64,000 bases of DNA, taken from Bagarius yarrelli (lineage: Eukaryota; Chordata; Actinopteri; Siluriformes; Sisoridae). The position numbers and the translations under genes are program-made. Positions 50,322-62,795 of the stretch are shown in pieces; within the stretch, counting starts at the first letter, position 1, and the number at the start of each line of letters is the position of its first letter. Below the pieces are notes generated by a model that searched no databases, was not told the origin of the DNA, and saw only the letters and a list, made by a program, of their open reading frames with translations. The stretch covers positions 6,435,763-6,499,762 of the forward strand of contig VCAZ01000008.1 in NCBI GenBank assembly GCA_005784505.1, read 5' to 3'.

Positions 50322-50935
50322 AGGCTGTGTATTAACACGAGCCTCATGATACGATACATATTATGATACATGGCGCAAAATTAGAGGCGGTGGTGGCTTA
50401 AATGGTTACGGCACTGAGTTGTTGATTGGAAGACCAGGAAGACCAGGAAGACCTGGGTTTAAGACCAATCCACCGCCAGTCAGCAACCGTTGGCTTCTTG
50501 AGTAAGACCTTTACTTAACCCTTCCTGTTCCAGGGGGCGCTGTATCATAGCTGACCCTACGCTTTAACCCTAACTTCCTAAGATGTGGTATGCGAAGAAA
50601 CAAATTTCACTTTGCTGTAGAGTATGTGACAAATAAAGACATTTACCATTTATCAATATTTGCAATATATCATGATATAATATACAATACTTTAAAAAAA
50701 TGTAAAAATAAATAGCTAAAATACAACAAATACAAAATCAAAGGCGTCTTTTTTTCTGCCGTGTTTGCTTCTAAAACAATGGCTGTATGTGTCTAACTAT
50801 GAGGAATTTGTTTTATATGCACTGAGGGATGTAAATGATATGTATCTATACTAAAACGTTAGAATATTGATACACTATTGTGGAAAAACATGATCATGAT
50901 AGTTATCTGTATCAATATTTTTACACAGCCCTAAA
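50322..50935. mobile_element. hAT-like 'ATCG' element split by a SINE
   Basis: Left end AAGGCTGTGTATTAACACG, right end TATCAATATTTTTACACAGC CCT. The SINE of family B at 50384-50639 interrupts it. The inner block GGCGTCTTTTTTTCTGCCG corresponds to the 40380 region in reverse. Confidence 0.62.
50384..50639 (+). mobile_element. SINE family B, nearly complete
   Basis: A second tRNA-headed family. The head is GGTGGCTTAAATGGTTACGG and the body GAAGACCTGGGTTTAAG, GGGGGCGCTGTATCATAGC, CTAAGATGTGGTATGCGAAG; the end is TATGTGACAAATAAAG. It splits a hAT-like element at 50322-50935. Confidence 0.8.
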
Positions 50936-51059
50936 AATTTTCAGATGCTTTTCTGCTCAGAAAGTTGCCGAGAGTGGGTCACTGATATTTCTGAAATCTT
51001 TTTCATATTTTGGTCGAAACCCTAGATATTTTAAATAAAAAAAATCCACTTTCATTACC

Positions 51060-51570
51060 AGCTTTTCCATACATTGGACGAACTGCTATCTCTAAGGTTC
51101 TTACACTCCTCAGGTCGTTACACTGGCTGCCAGTTACAATTAGAATTGATTTTAAAGTACGGTTACTGGTTTATAAATCATTTTAATAACCGAGGACCCA
51201 AATACATTGTAGATATGCTCATCGAATATAAACCAAACAGATCACTCAGACCATTAGGCCATCAAGTCAGTGAAACAACCCAAGGGTTCAGTCTAGACAT
51301 GGGGTATCTGCGTTTGGCTATTCCGCAGCCCACAGTTGGAACAGGCTACCGGAAGAGATCAGATGTGTAAATTAGTAGCCATTTTTAAATTCAGACTCAA
51401 AAGACATTTATTCAGTTCTGCATTTACTGAATGAGCGCTGTGCTACGTCTGAATCAGCTATAATCATTTTATATTTCTAACTGTTTTTATTTTATTTTTT
51501 TTTTCACTTTTTCTTATGTAAAGCACTTTGAATTACCACTGTGTATAAAATGTGCTACAGAAATAAATTG
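51060..51570 (+). mobile_element. L2-like LINE 3' relic
   Basis: Broken frames read LRSLHWLPV-type and RGPKYIVDMLIEYKPNRSLR, like the C-terminal end of fish L2-clade retroposon proteins. The tail is GTAAAGCACTTTGAATTACC and TGTGCTACAGAAATAAA. 5'-truncated; no intact ORF. Confidence 0.65.
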
Positions 51571-51689
51571 CCCCTGCCTAATAAAGTGGCTGGTGATCAT
51601 CTATTATAGAAACGTAAAGGTTTCGTTGTCTCGTTGCTTTGAATACGTATTGTGCAAGAATTCACTTTACACCATTAGGCAATTGTTTA

Positions 51690-51991
51690 AAAATAACACG
51701 AATGGAGTTTATTTGGTTACATATTAAAAAGAAGTAAAATTATCCTGGCACATTAACACTGAGCTCGTAAATAAACACTGTTGGCACTGGACAGTTAAAA
51801 GAAATTAATTTTTCTAAACTAACAAAAAAAGACGTGGTTTTACTGTACATGCTTAATATAAAAATGTAAACGGGGCAAATCTTTACAGGCACAGATCACG
51901 GAGCTAAAAATTACTGCTGGCAGACGTTAGAGAAATAGTTTAACACTGTTTAAAAAAATACTTTGGCACAAGAAGCAGTAAAGCAGGATAG
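51690..51991 (-). terminator. cibar1: cibar1 3' UTR and poly(A) signal
   Basis: AATAAA on the minus strand at 51708-51713 lies about 280 bases past the stop, giving a short 3' UTR. A LINE tail in the opposite orientation (51060-51570) lies just beyond. Confidence 0.5.
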
Positions 51992-52120
51992 TTATTTCTC
52001 ATCATCTGTAACTTCTTCCAAATCTTCATCTTCGTCGTCATCATCCTCGTCGTCATCGTCCTCTTCGTCGTCGTCCTCCTCTTCTTCTTCGACTTTTTTC
52101 TTCTGTCCTTTCGTCTGGGA
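51992..52120 (-). CDS. cibar1: cibar1 coding exon 8 (acidic tail)
   Basis: Encodes residues 259-300 and the stop at 51992-51994. The acceptor is taaaacag|TCC. It begins SQTKGQKKKV and then becomes a run of Glu and Asp ending LEEVTDDEK. The GAA/GAC/GAT repeats on the coding strand explain a poly-Ser open frame on the opposite strand. Confidence 0.9.
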   Translation of the reverse strand, partial: SQTKGQKKKVEEEEEDDDEEDDDDEDDDDEDEDLEEVTDDEK

Positions 52121-55100
52121 CTGTTTTAGAAACGATTCGTTTAGTTTAGTTTTTTCGGATGAATCATCAAGTAAAATTAGGTGGTTAGGTGTTTTTTTTC
52201 ACGTTGTTGTGATGATGTCATGTGAAATAAATGCACCTTCTTTTGGCACATGCAACGAAAATTCCCCAATGAGGAATTCCTGAGTTTCGAGTTATAGAAA
52301 ACGTTTTATAACACAGCTGAAAGTTACGTTATGTTAGTAATTCGGTTCTGAGTAATCTGTGATCCTCTGATTACTACATCGTATAAACATCTCCTAATAT
52401 GTTGGGCTAATCAAAAAAAGTCGATGAGACTAGTGTTATTCGAGGAAGAGTTAAATACTTCATCTGTGGGTTATCTGTAATAAATGTTGATATAATCTAC
52501 TCTTAAATTAATAGTGTGCAAATACGATGTATTATTTGCTGTAGGAAAAGTACTAGAAGGTCACTAGCTTACTAGCCAAAAAAAAGCAACTAAATGGGAA
52601 TGAGAAACAACCGGTTATTAACAATAATCAACAGTAACTGCTTTCAAAACACAGGAAAATGTTTTTGATATTAGTGATATTTACTTGTCCAACACTCACT
52701 TGCAGAGTCCCCGATTTACTCGTAGACATGCCGGTGTGATTTAAGGACGCTTTGGAATTAGCGTAGATGCTCCCCATGTGTGACAGACAATCCAGGGGAT
52801 GCAGAGAGCTCCGAAAAACCTTCCAAAAAAACAAATGGTGGTTTTATAAGGAAAGGCTTTAGTAAAAAGCAGGAATATGGATTAGGTAACATTAAAACAA
52901 TGAGTTACATTAAAACATGATAGTTTTAATTAATACTTACTGTAAATTGATCTAATTAATAAGAGTCTTAGGAGAGAGAGATACTTAATTATAACTGTGA
53001 CTTCTTAACCTTACTGTACGATAATAATAATAATAATGAAGTCTTAGCAGAATAAATTTTAAACAAACAAATACATTTTAAGGGCTTTGAACAGAAAATG
53101 AAAAACATCTCTTATGTTGGTGGTGGCATGGTTGTTGATGCCACATGAGGTAGCTAGAGTATTTCAGAAACCGCTAATTAGTCGCTATAATTTACACACA
53201 ATCTGTGAAAAAAAATGACATCTAGTAAACAGCGGATCGGTGGGCAGGAAGACGCTTGTTGAGGAGACAGACTAGATGAGAATGGCCAGACTGGATTACA
53301 CTAACAGGAAGTCTATCATACCTCGAATAGCATCTCTTTATACGCATGTTGAGCAAATTTTAGAATGCACACCATGTCACAACTGGCTGCAGGAAATTCT
53401 GGTGGATGCCACTGATTAGAAATGACAAAGACTTTAAACAGAGTCTATATATGAATCTGTTACTCAGCACAGGCACCTCCTTTAACATCTTGACATTTTA
53501 TACACCCTGTTAAATATTACTGAGAGTCAGATTGTGTTTCAATGTGCACGTAACAACCTTGCCACCTTTCACATATTTCGTAACACCATGTCTTACCTAA
53601 AACCTGTTGTGATCTAAAACACTATCTGTGTTTCGTTCTAGAAGGTAATAACACTTAGGTCAGGATGTGTAAATAAAAGAAACACAAGGCTGGATTACTG
53701 TTAAGACCCTGTTGATGGCACTATTAATTTATTCCACTTCTTCTACTTTCACCACTGACAGGGTTTTATTTAATTTTATTATATTTATTACACTACTATT
53801 GCTGTGGCCAGTATTATCTCCTCCTTTCTATTATGGATCATGTATGATCTGCTAAGCAAGCGGTTGTAAATAAGGACTGGGCAGGCGATTCGCTGGCTAA
53901 TATAAATAAATTAGATAGCATGCAACATTAAGGATGTCGATTATATCCAATTAAACCCTGCTGTTTACTGATAACTGTAAGATACATTTTGTAAATAACC
54001 CTCAACAATACAAATTGTAATCCTACACTAAAGCAAGCGCTGATGGTGTTTTTATACCCAATTCATTATGCTTAGATGCTCAGTGACAAACACAGCGGGC
54101 CAGACTAAACACATAGCAACTAAATATTACAAAAAAAAGAAATGTATGGGTTATTCGTCATAGTTTATATATATATAAACTGAAAATCCTGGCTGATTTA
54201 TTAAAAACCTCCCAAAAAAAACAACAGAGAACAATACAGAAGACAGGAGTAAAAACTGGAAGGTTAAAGCTGTAGAGTAGCTGTAGAGCAACTCCTAAAT
54301 GCCATCTACTGTAATTAACCAGGCATAAAGTGTAAAGGCAATTACAGTATTTTATACCCTGTACATGCACGTATGTCATGGGTAAGAGGTTACTTTGGGA
54401 ATGTGTCCTTTGGCCTGACAAACATGGCAACTGTAGAAACAGCCATAAGGAAGTCTGCTAACATTAAGTCTTTGCACTCCTTCTAAAGATATTTCCAAAT
54501 AAGGAAAATAACACTGTTTTTTATCATTTAATGGATTTTTTAAAATAATTTACTGGTCTTATAAAATCCTGAAAAAGATTCCATGGGGATGTCGCCAAAA
54601 ATAACCACCATACAGACCGACTGAAATCCCATCCAAATACAGTTCAGCCTATTTAATCTGCCATTTTATTTTGCGCCAGACAAACACAGCATCTTGAAAA
54701 TGATAGCATTTGGCAGTTTAGATCAGAATACAAACATACCATTTACATTTATCGAGGTGTCTGCCAAACAGTTATATTAGCAGAGACTCGATAAAGCAGA
54801 TTGCATTCCAGGAAGAAGGGATTTGACTGTCATTTAGAGAGGTTTATAACCGAGCAGGGCAGTCGGGGGTGACTTTAGATAGTCTAGCGTGCTGACACAA
54901 TAAAGGGCAGACCTGTTTAACAATGTTGTTTCAGCATGTTTTCTAAGTGGCAGAATTGTACAGTGTGGTGGAGAGAATGGTGTTCACTGCATTAGAATCT
55001 TTATGAAAAGCAAGGAAACATAATGCACTGCTGAATGAATACCTCGAGATCTGCTTCTTCATCTACATTACTGATGTGCTGATAGGCAGTAGTGTACATC

Positions 55101-58100
55101 TCCAGCGCCTTGGCGTGAAATGCCATCTCCACGGTCACAAACTCCCCGAAGATTTTCTGCAAAGTAGTAAATGCAGCTGTGTTATTATTTTACATTCGTT
55201 TCTGGACCTTCACAACCTTGAAGCATCTACGCTTTGTGTAAGTGACGCTGTAGAACAGCAGGCCAGTAGCCCTGTGTCAGCAACATTGTTGGACCGTCAG
55301 TATAAACATTTTTTCAAAATCACCAGAATTTTCCTTCTAAAACATTGCGTTTTGACTTATTAGAGAGTAATAAATCAGCTGAGTAAGAGGATTTATTATC
55401 AACATTAATTTTTATTTAAAAATTGATTATTTATTACCCAATTATGCAGTTATTATTATTATTGATACTACTAAGACTACTAACAATGACAATTATTGTT
55501 TATAATTTAATTTTATTTCTTTTTTAAATATTTTGCCCATTTTTCCTTAAAAAATATATAATTTATGTGATTTGGTCAGGGCTGCTCAAGCATTTACAGT
55601 GAAGAAGCTTCACTCAGTTTTCATTAATATCCAATAAAGTACTGCTCATACTCATGTATTAAAATCTAAACTAGATTTAGTTTATTCTCTACCAGCTGGT
55701 TGAGGTTTGTTTTTTCCCTCTATTTTTTAATGTATTTACAATAAGAAAGTAGCACTAGAAAATAAAGCATCTCAACTTTAACAACAAACTTAAAGACAAA
55801 CTTTTTGTTTGTTGCTCAAAATTTAGTTTTGTAACAATGTTTTTGTAACAAGTAACGACATTTATTGAAGTAAATTTTACTTAAAGCATAAATTTCCGTT
55901 TTTGTCTTGGAAACAAATTCTAAGATGCCGAAAAAATATACAGGTGCATCAAAAAAAATCAAGTATCATGGAAAAATCCACTATTTCATATGACTTTTCA
56001 TATGATTAATCTCAATATATTATAAACTCATTAAATGTAAACTAAAAATGTTCCCAGTGTTTTGTTAATTTTCATTTTGCTGATTGTGACCTACAGCTCA
56101 AAAACACACACACACACACACACACTGTATGTAGTATATTGGGTTGTTACATTCTGTTTTGTGGTATACATAAGTTTTCATACATAGGAAAAATAACCTT
56201 CTTTCGGTGAAAGCCATTTTCCGAGATCTTACCCCAATTGATCTTTATCTTTGGGAGCATTTGAAGGCCATGGTGTATCAGGAAAAGATAGAAAACATAA
56301 ATCATCTCGAGGAACGTATCACCAATGGCATTACAAGCATAACTCCAGCTCAGCTGTGCTTATACGTATACACTTTAGAAGTGGAGGACACTCATTGAAA
56401 TGTGTAGTCAGATATATAGTCAGCATATTACATAAAGAACCATGGTTTTCATAAAAAAAAGTTTATAATTTTTATTTTTCTTATGTATGGAAAATTATGG
56501 GACACCCTGTAATGTACCGGCTTTGACCTTCTAATGACTTAAAGTACCCTTGCACTTCGATCTGCATAAGCTGCTGTAAATGTTGATGTATCTAGTATGC
56601 CCAAACCTTTTACTGGTAAAGCCCAGTGTGAGGTTCAAATCCTGACTAATTATATTGAGCAAGCAGCCTGAATTTATACATTATAATTTTTTTAAACATA
56701 TAAAAAAGTGAATACAAATATATTTTTTGATCATGAGTAAAATATATCTATATATTGCTCAGCAGACTTTTTGGTCTCTATTGTTACAACCTGTATTGAC
56801 GAAACGCTTTCACCTGTCAGACAGAAAATTGCGCAATCTAAGTAACCTTGATATCTCGGATCTTCTGCCTTTCAAACAGGTCTATTGTCTCCTCGAGTAG
56901 CTGAGTGGTACGTGTGGCGTCCATCGTGGCTCGCTGCAGCTCGGTCTCAGCCTGTCACGACACAACTGACAGTCACGATACAGAACTAACTGTTCACACA
57001 TGCAGTCTGTTCATGTACTGTGAAGCTGATGTCAGGAAATCAGTCCAGGTCTGAGCTCATGATCATGTGCACTGAAACTTACAGAACGTCTGTACAGCTG
57101 AAATATATTTGTCTTAAAAGCAGGTAAAAGCCCACCTGTGACTGTGAGAATTTATTAAGGAAATCTTTTTTTTATGGCAATAATTCGATGATTAGCTTCC
57201 TGTTATTAGTCAGTATAATAATTCTATAAATATTTTATATTTACCATTTAAAGCTTCAATGCTTTTGAATAAAACTATTCCGGAAAAAAAAACAGATAAC
57301 ACCATTGCAGGCAGGGATCTTTGGTTATTTCTTTGCATCATGCAGCATTTTTCGGTTTTTGCACCTAGATGGTGGAATGAACTTTCCAATGTCAGAAGTA
57401 ACCAGCTGTCCTTTAAGAAATGACTGAAAACCTACCTCATTCTCAAATACCTGGCACCTGACTTCAATATAAAAAATTGGTTTTGTGAGGTAGCGTACCA
57501 GTATTGATCTGCTAAATGATGAGACTTAAATCACTTTTGTACATTGTTTTGGGACGTAAGGCCGTCTGTTAAATGATGTGAATGTAAATCCTTTAAAAAA
57601 AAAAATAAGAAACACAGTTTAGGTTGTTTTGACTAAATTTCATCAGGTTTTTTTTTCATATATGAAATAGATGACTAAAATGAATGACCGCTATTTCTTC
57701 ATAGGCAGTCATGCTGACGACGCATGTTTTCCATTTTGCACAGACCTAAAATTTCGATGATGGCAGCAACAAGAGGGAAGTGAAATGTTGCAACTGGATG
57801 TGTCATTCAATAATGAGTAAACATTTCAAAATTGAAAGTGTTAACGCTACCCTGCGTTTTCAGCCACTGCATGAAAAGGGAAATTAGCCTAACAAGTTGA
57901 CACATCACATGTTTTGTGGAAATGTTTTCAAGGTTAAAGCAATAGTGTTGGTTATGCGAATGATTTCAATCTAGACAGTTGTTTTGTTCATTTATTTCTA
58001 ATAAACATTCAAAAAAAATTTACTTTTTGGGGGGGGTATTTTTTTTTGGTAGGTCTGACTCATGGCCTGGTGCAATACAAGCCTCAACAGGCAGCATTTG

Positions 58101-60123
58101 TTCAGGTGTATTAAGGTGAATTAAAGAAGAAAGGAGCAGGAAGGAAGGATACAATGATCTGTCTGTCAGAGGGGTTCTTCTGTCTCATTTTTTCCAGCTG
58201 CTGCATCTGCTTTGCCTCTCGGTTTCTGGCACTCTGGGTAAGTTTCAGGTCCTCCTATGAGTTCAGGAACAAACTGTGTTGTGTTTTGTCAGCCCAAAAA
58301 TACATTAACAACCAAATCTATACATAACGCAATGGCAAACAAAACAATCCTAAATAAGGAATTGCTTAAAAGTGGATCGACCTGTTTTACCTGTTTCTGG
58401 ATTAATTACTGTTGGGCTCTGATATCTGCAAGTCAGTAACCACAAGAGAACAGCAGATAGTATTCCAATGATCTGATCTGACCATTTTAGCTTACAGAAA
58501 CCTTACCAAACCTACAGCCATTCATCCTTTTGTTCTGGTCTAAAAAGGTTACGCAGTCTCCAACATAGAAGACGCACATTTGCACGTCAAAGATTGCGTT
58601 AATCACAGCTGGTGCTATACAAGGAGTTAGAGAGTTACCACATATCCTTATTCTGACTTCTCATCTGCTGTCATATCCTGTGGTGAGACTTCAAAGGAAT
58701 GTCTATACAATAATCTATACCACCCAAATGAACTGACAAATGAAACTGTATCTAACTGTAGACAAAATACATCAAAAACAAACATGAATATTATAAAAAA
58801 TAATTAAAATTAATACTTAATCTATTATAAAATATTTAAAGTATCAAGTGTTTCAGGCTGGTTGGCATGACCTCACCTCATTAAATAGACTCAGCCCGTG
58901 TGTATTGTGGTTATAAAAATAAAGTAATACTGCCCTCGTGTGATCATTCTGAGTAAGAGACGAGGTGTAGGAACACAATCAAACTTACCCTTTTCAGTTT
59001 CACAAAAGAACCATAAGCTTTCATCGGCTCAACCACTTTGGCATCAAGTCTTTCCACCTGTAGGCACAAAAGTAATAATTCTAAGGATTCGGTTGAATCC
59101 ATATTTAATGGCAGCCTTCATGAAAATGACCTAAAAGGTAGTAATCTTAATAATCTCTAACATGATAACTGATGTGATGTGATAACTTACACATGTAGAA
59201 TAATAAACACAATAAATAGATTTAGACTACTTCTGAAATGAACAACACCAAACCAGCTGGAAAGTTCAACACTCCTGTAGAAATAAGGTTAGAAATTTTC
59301 TTTAATCAGTGCAGGACACTCCGGTTCTTCTACTCTGACTAGAATACAGCATGCCTTCATGGAGCTTAAGGGTTTTGTGCACAGTGGTATTGTCATACTG
59401 CAACAGTATTAGGGTCTTTTAGTTCCAGTAAAAAACAAAAAAATAAATCTTAAGGCTAAAACATATAGACATTTTGAATACTGATGTGTGCTTTGTTGTA
59501 AAAAATAGAAAAGGGATTAGTTTTAGGTGTGCTGGTTGGGTGTCCACAAACTTTTGGCCATATGATGTATAATATTTAAATTATACCTGCTACAAACACA
59601 CCTGGGCTTGTCTGTAGTCCTGAATTTTAGCAAGCTGATCTGCAAAATGCTTGAGTCCATTTTTCAGATTGGGAGTCTCTGTGTCTGCGTAAAGACCAAT
59701 CTCCCGGACGAGCAGGTCAGCCTTGTCCCTCAGTCTTGCTGTTTTACGCACATAGCCTGCAAAAAGCTGGCACAGCTCCCCAAAATGTTTCTCCACATGA
59801 CTGATGTTCTGCTGAATCTGCCTGGTCTGGGTGTCCCTTTAAAGAGCATTCATTCATACACATGTACAGCATTTATCCAGATCATCTTACATTTATCTCA
59901 TTTAAACAAACTGTGGGTTAAGGACAGCTTGGGATTCACAAGAACATCCTTCTGATTAGATGTTCAACACCTTAACCACTGAACTTCTTCCACAATCACA
60001 AGATGATGGAGCGAGACAGCACTTTATTCTCTGTTATACTCTAGAGGTTATTAAGAGGCACTGTCAATATTACTAAACTGATAACATGCAAACAAGATTT
60101 TCTATTTTTATAGTACTTTTGAC

Positions 60124-60212
<89 letters not shown>

Positions 60213-60231
60213 CCTATCCCATCTATAGATC

Positions 60232-60267
<36 letters not shown>

Positions 60268-60355
60268 ATAGCCATCTCTATATCCATCTATCTATCTATA
60301 TATCTATCAATATATCCACCATCTATCTATCTATAGCCATCTCTATTTCCATCTA

Positions 60356-60400
<45 letters not shown>

Positions 60401-60409
60401 CATCTATTC

Positions 60410-60459
<50 letters not shown>

Positions 60460-60538
60460 ATATCCATCTATCTATCCATCTATCTATCTATATATCTATC
60501 AATATATCCACCATCTATCTATCTATATATCCATATAC

Positions 60539-60584
<46 letters not shown>

Positions 60585-62750
60585 CGCTATATATCTATCT
60601 AGCCATCTCTATATCCATCTATCTATCTATATATCTATCAATATATCCACCATCTATCTATCTATATATCCATATACCCTATCTATCTATCTATCTATAT
60701 CTATAGCCATCTCTATATCCATCTATCTATCTATATATCTATCAATATATCCACCATCTATCTATCTATATATCCATATACCTATCTATATATCTATCTA
60801 TTTATTCATCTATCTATTTATGCATCTATTCATCTATCTATTCATTTATCCATCTATCTATCTGTCTATCTATCTATATATCCATCTATATATCCACCTA
60901 TCTATTTATGCATATATCTATCATCCATCCATCCATCCATCCATCCATCCATCCATCTAGTTATGATGCATCTATCCATTTATCTGTTCGTCAGTCCGTC
61001 CGTCCATCCATGCATCCATCCACTACAGTATATACAGGGAGTGCAGAATTATTAGGCAAATGAGTATTTTGACCACATCATCCTCTTTATGCATGTTGTC
61101 TTACTCCCAAGCTGTATAGGCTCGAAAGCCTACTACCAATTAAGCATATTAGGTGATGTGCATCTCAGTAATGAGAAGGGGTGTGTTCTAATGACATCAA
61201 CACCCTATATCAGGTGTGCATAATTATTAGGCAACTTCCTTTCCTTTGGCAAAATGGGTCAAAAGAAGGACTTGACAGGCTCCGAAAAGTCAAAAATAGT
61301 GAGATATCTTGCAGAGGGATGCAGCACTCTTAAAATTGCCAAGCTTTCTGAAGCGTGATCATCGAACAATCAAGCGTTTCATTCAAAATAGTCAACAGGG
61401 TCGCAAGAAGCGTGTGGAAAAAGGCAAGGCGCAAAAATAACTGCCCGTGAACTGAGAAAAGGTCAAGCGTGCAGCTGCCAAGATGCCATTTGCCACCAGT
61501 TTTGCCATATTTCAGAGCTGCAACATCACTGGAGTGCCCAAAAGCACAAGGTGTGCAATACTCACAAAAGACATGGCCAAGGTAAGAAAGGCTGAAAAAC
61601 GACCACCACTGAACAAGACACACAAGCTGAAACGTCAAGACTGGGCCAACAAATATCTCAAGACTGATTTTTCTAAGGTTTTTATGGGACTGATGAAATG
61701 AGAGTGAGTCTTGATGGGCCAGATGGATGGGCCCCGTGGCTGGATCGGTAAAGGGCAGAGAGCTCCAGTCCGTCTCAGACGCCAGCAAGGTGGAGTGGAG
61801 TACTGGTTTGGGCTGGTATCATCAAAGATGAGCTTGTGGGGCCTTTTCGGGTTGAGGATGGAGTCAAGCTCAACTCCCAGTCCTACTGCCAGTTTCTGGA
61901 AGACACCTTCTTCAAGCAGTGGTACAGGAAGAAGTCTGCATCCTTCAAGAAAAACATGATTTTCATGCAGGACAATGCTCCATCACACGCGTCCAAGTAC
62001 TCCACAGCGTGGCTGGCAAGAAAGGGTCTAAAAGAAGAAAAAAAGTAATGACTTGGCCTCCTTGTTCACCTGATCTGAACCCCATAGAAAACCTGTGGTC
62101 CATCATGAAATGTGAGATTTACAAGGAGGGAAAACAGTACACCTCTCTGAACAGTATCTGGGAGGCTGTGGTTGCTGCTGCACACAATGTTGATGGTGAA
62201 CAGATCAAAACACTGACAGAATCCATGGATGGCAGGCTTTTGAGTGTCCTTGCAAGGAAAGGTGGCTATATTGGTCACTGATTTGTTTTTGTTTTGTTTT
62301 TGAATGTCAGAAATGTATATTTGTGAATGTTGAGATGTCATATTGGTTTCACTGGTGAAAATAAAAAATTGAAATGGGTATATATTTGTTTTTTTCTTAA
62401 GTTGCCTAATAATTATGGACAGTAATAGTCACCTGCACACACAGATATCCTCCTAAAATAGCTAAAACTAAAAACAAACTAAAAACTACTTCCAAAAATA
62501 TTAAGCTTTGATATTAATGAGTTTTTTGGGTTCATTGAGAACATGGTGGTTGTTCAATAATAAAATTAATCCTCTAAAATACAACTTGCCTAATAATTCT
62601 GCACTCCCTGTATATCTATATATTTTCTTAGTGTGAGCAACTAGTTAGTTAGTGGTTTGTGAATAATTATCAACAACAACAACAACAACAACAAGTTTTA
62701 AAAAGCATAAACATTTTTAAAGCATGCTGGTGTAAAGGAGAAGCAGCAGC

Positions 62751-62795
<45 letters not shown>

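Larger units (their letters stand above)
55157..56846 (-). other. cibar1: cibar1 intron 5
   Basis: A 1.7-kb intron containing two DNA-transposon relics (55939-56100 and 56160-56512) separated by a short (CA)n tract at 56105-56126. Confidence 0.8.

Noticed and set aside
51963..52283. Plus-strand poly-Ser open frame
   Set aside because: Antisense shadow of the GAA/GAC repeats that encode the Cibar1 acidic tail.
60086..60271. Open frame of SIYL repeats
   Set aside because: Translation of the ATCT array in cibar1 intron 1.
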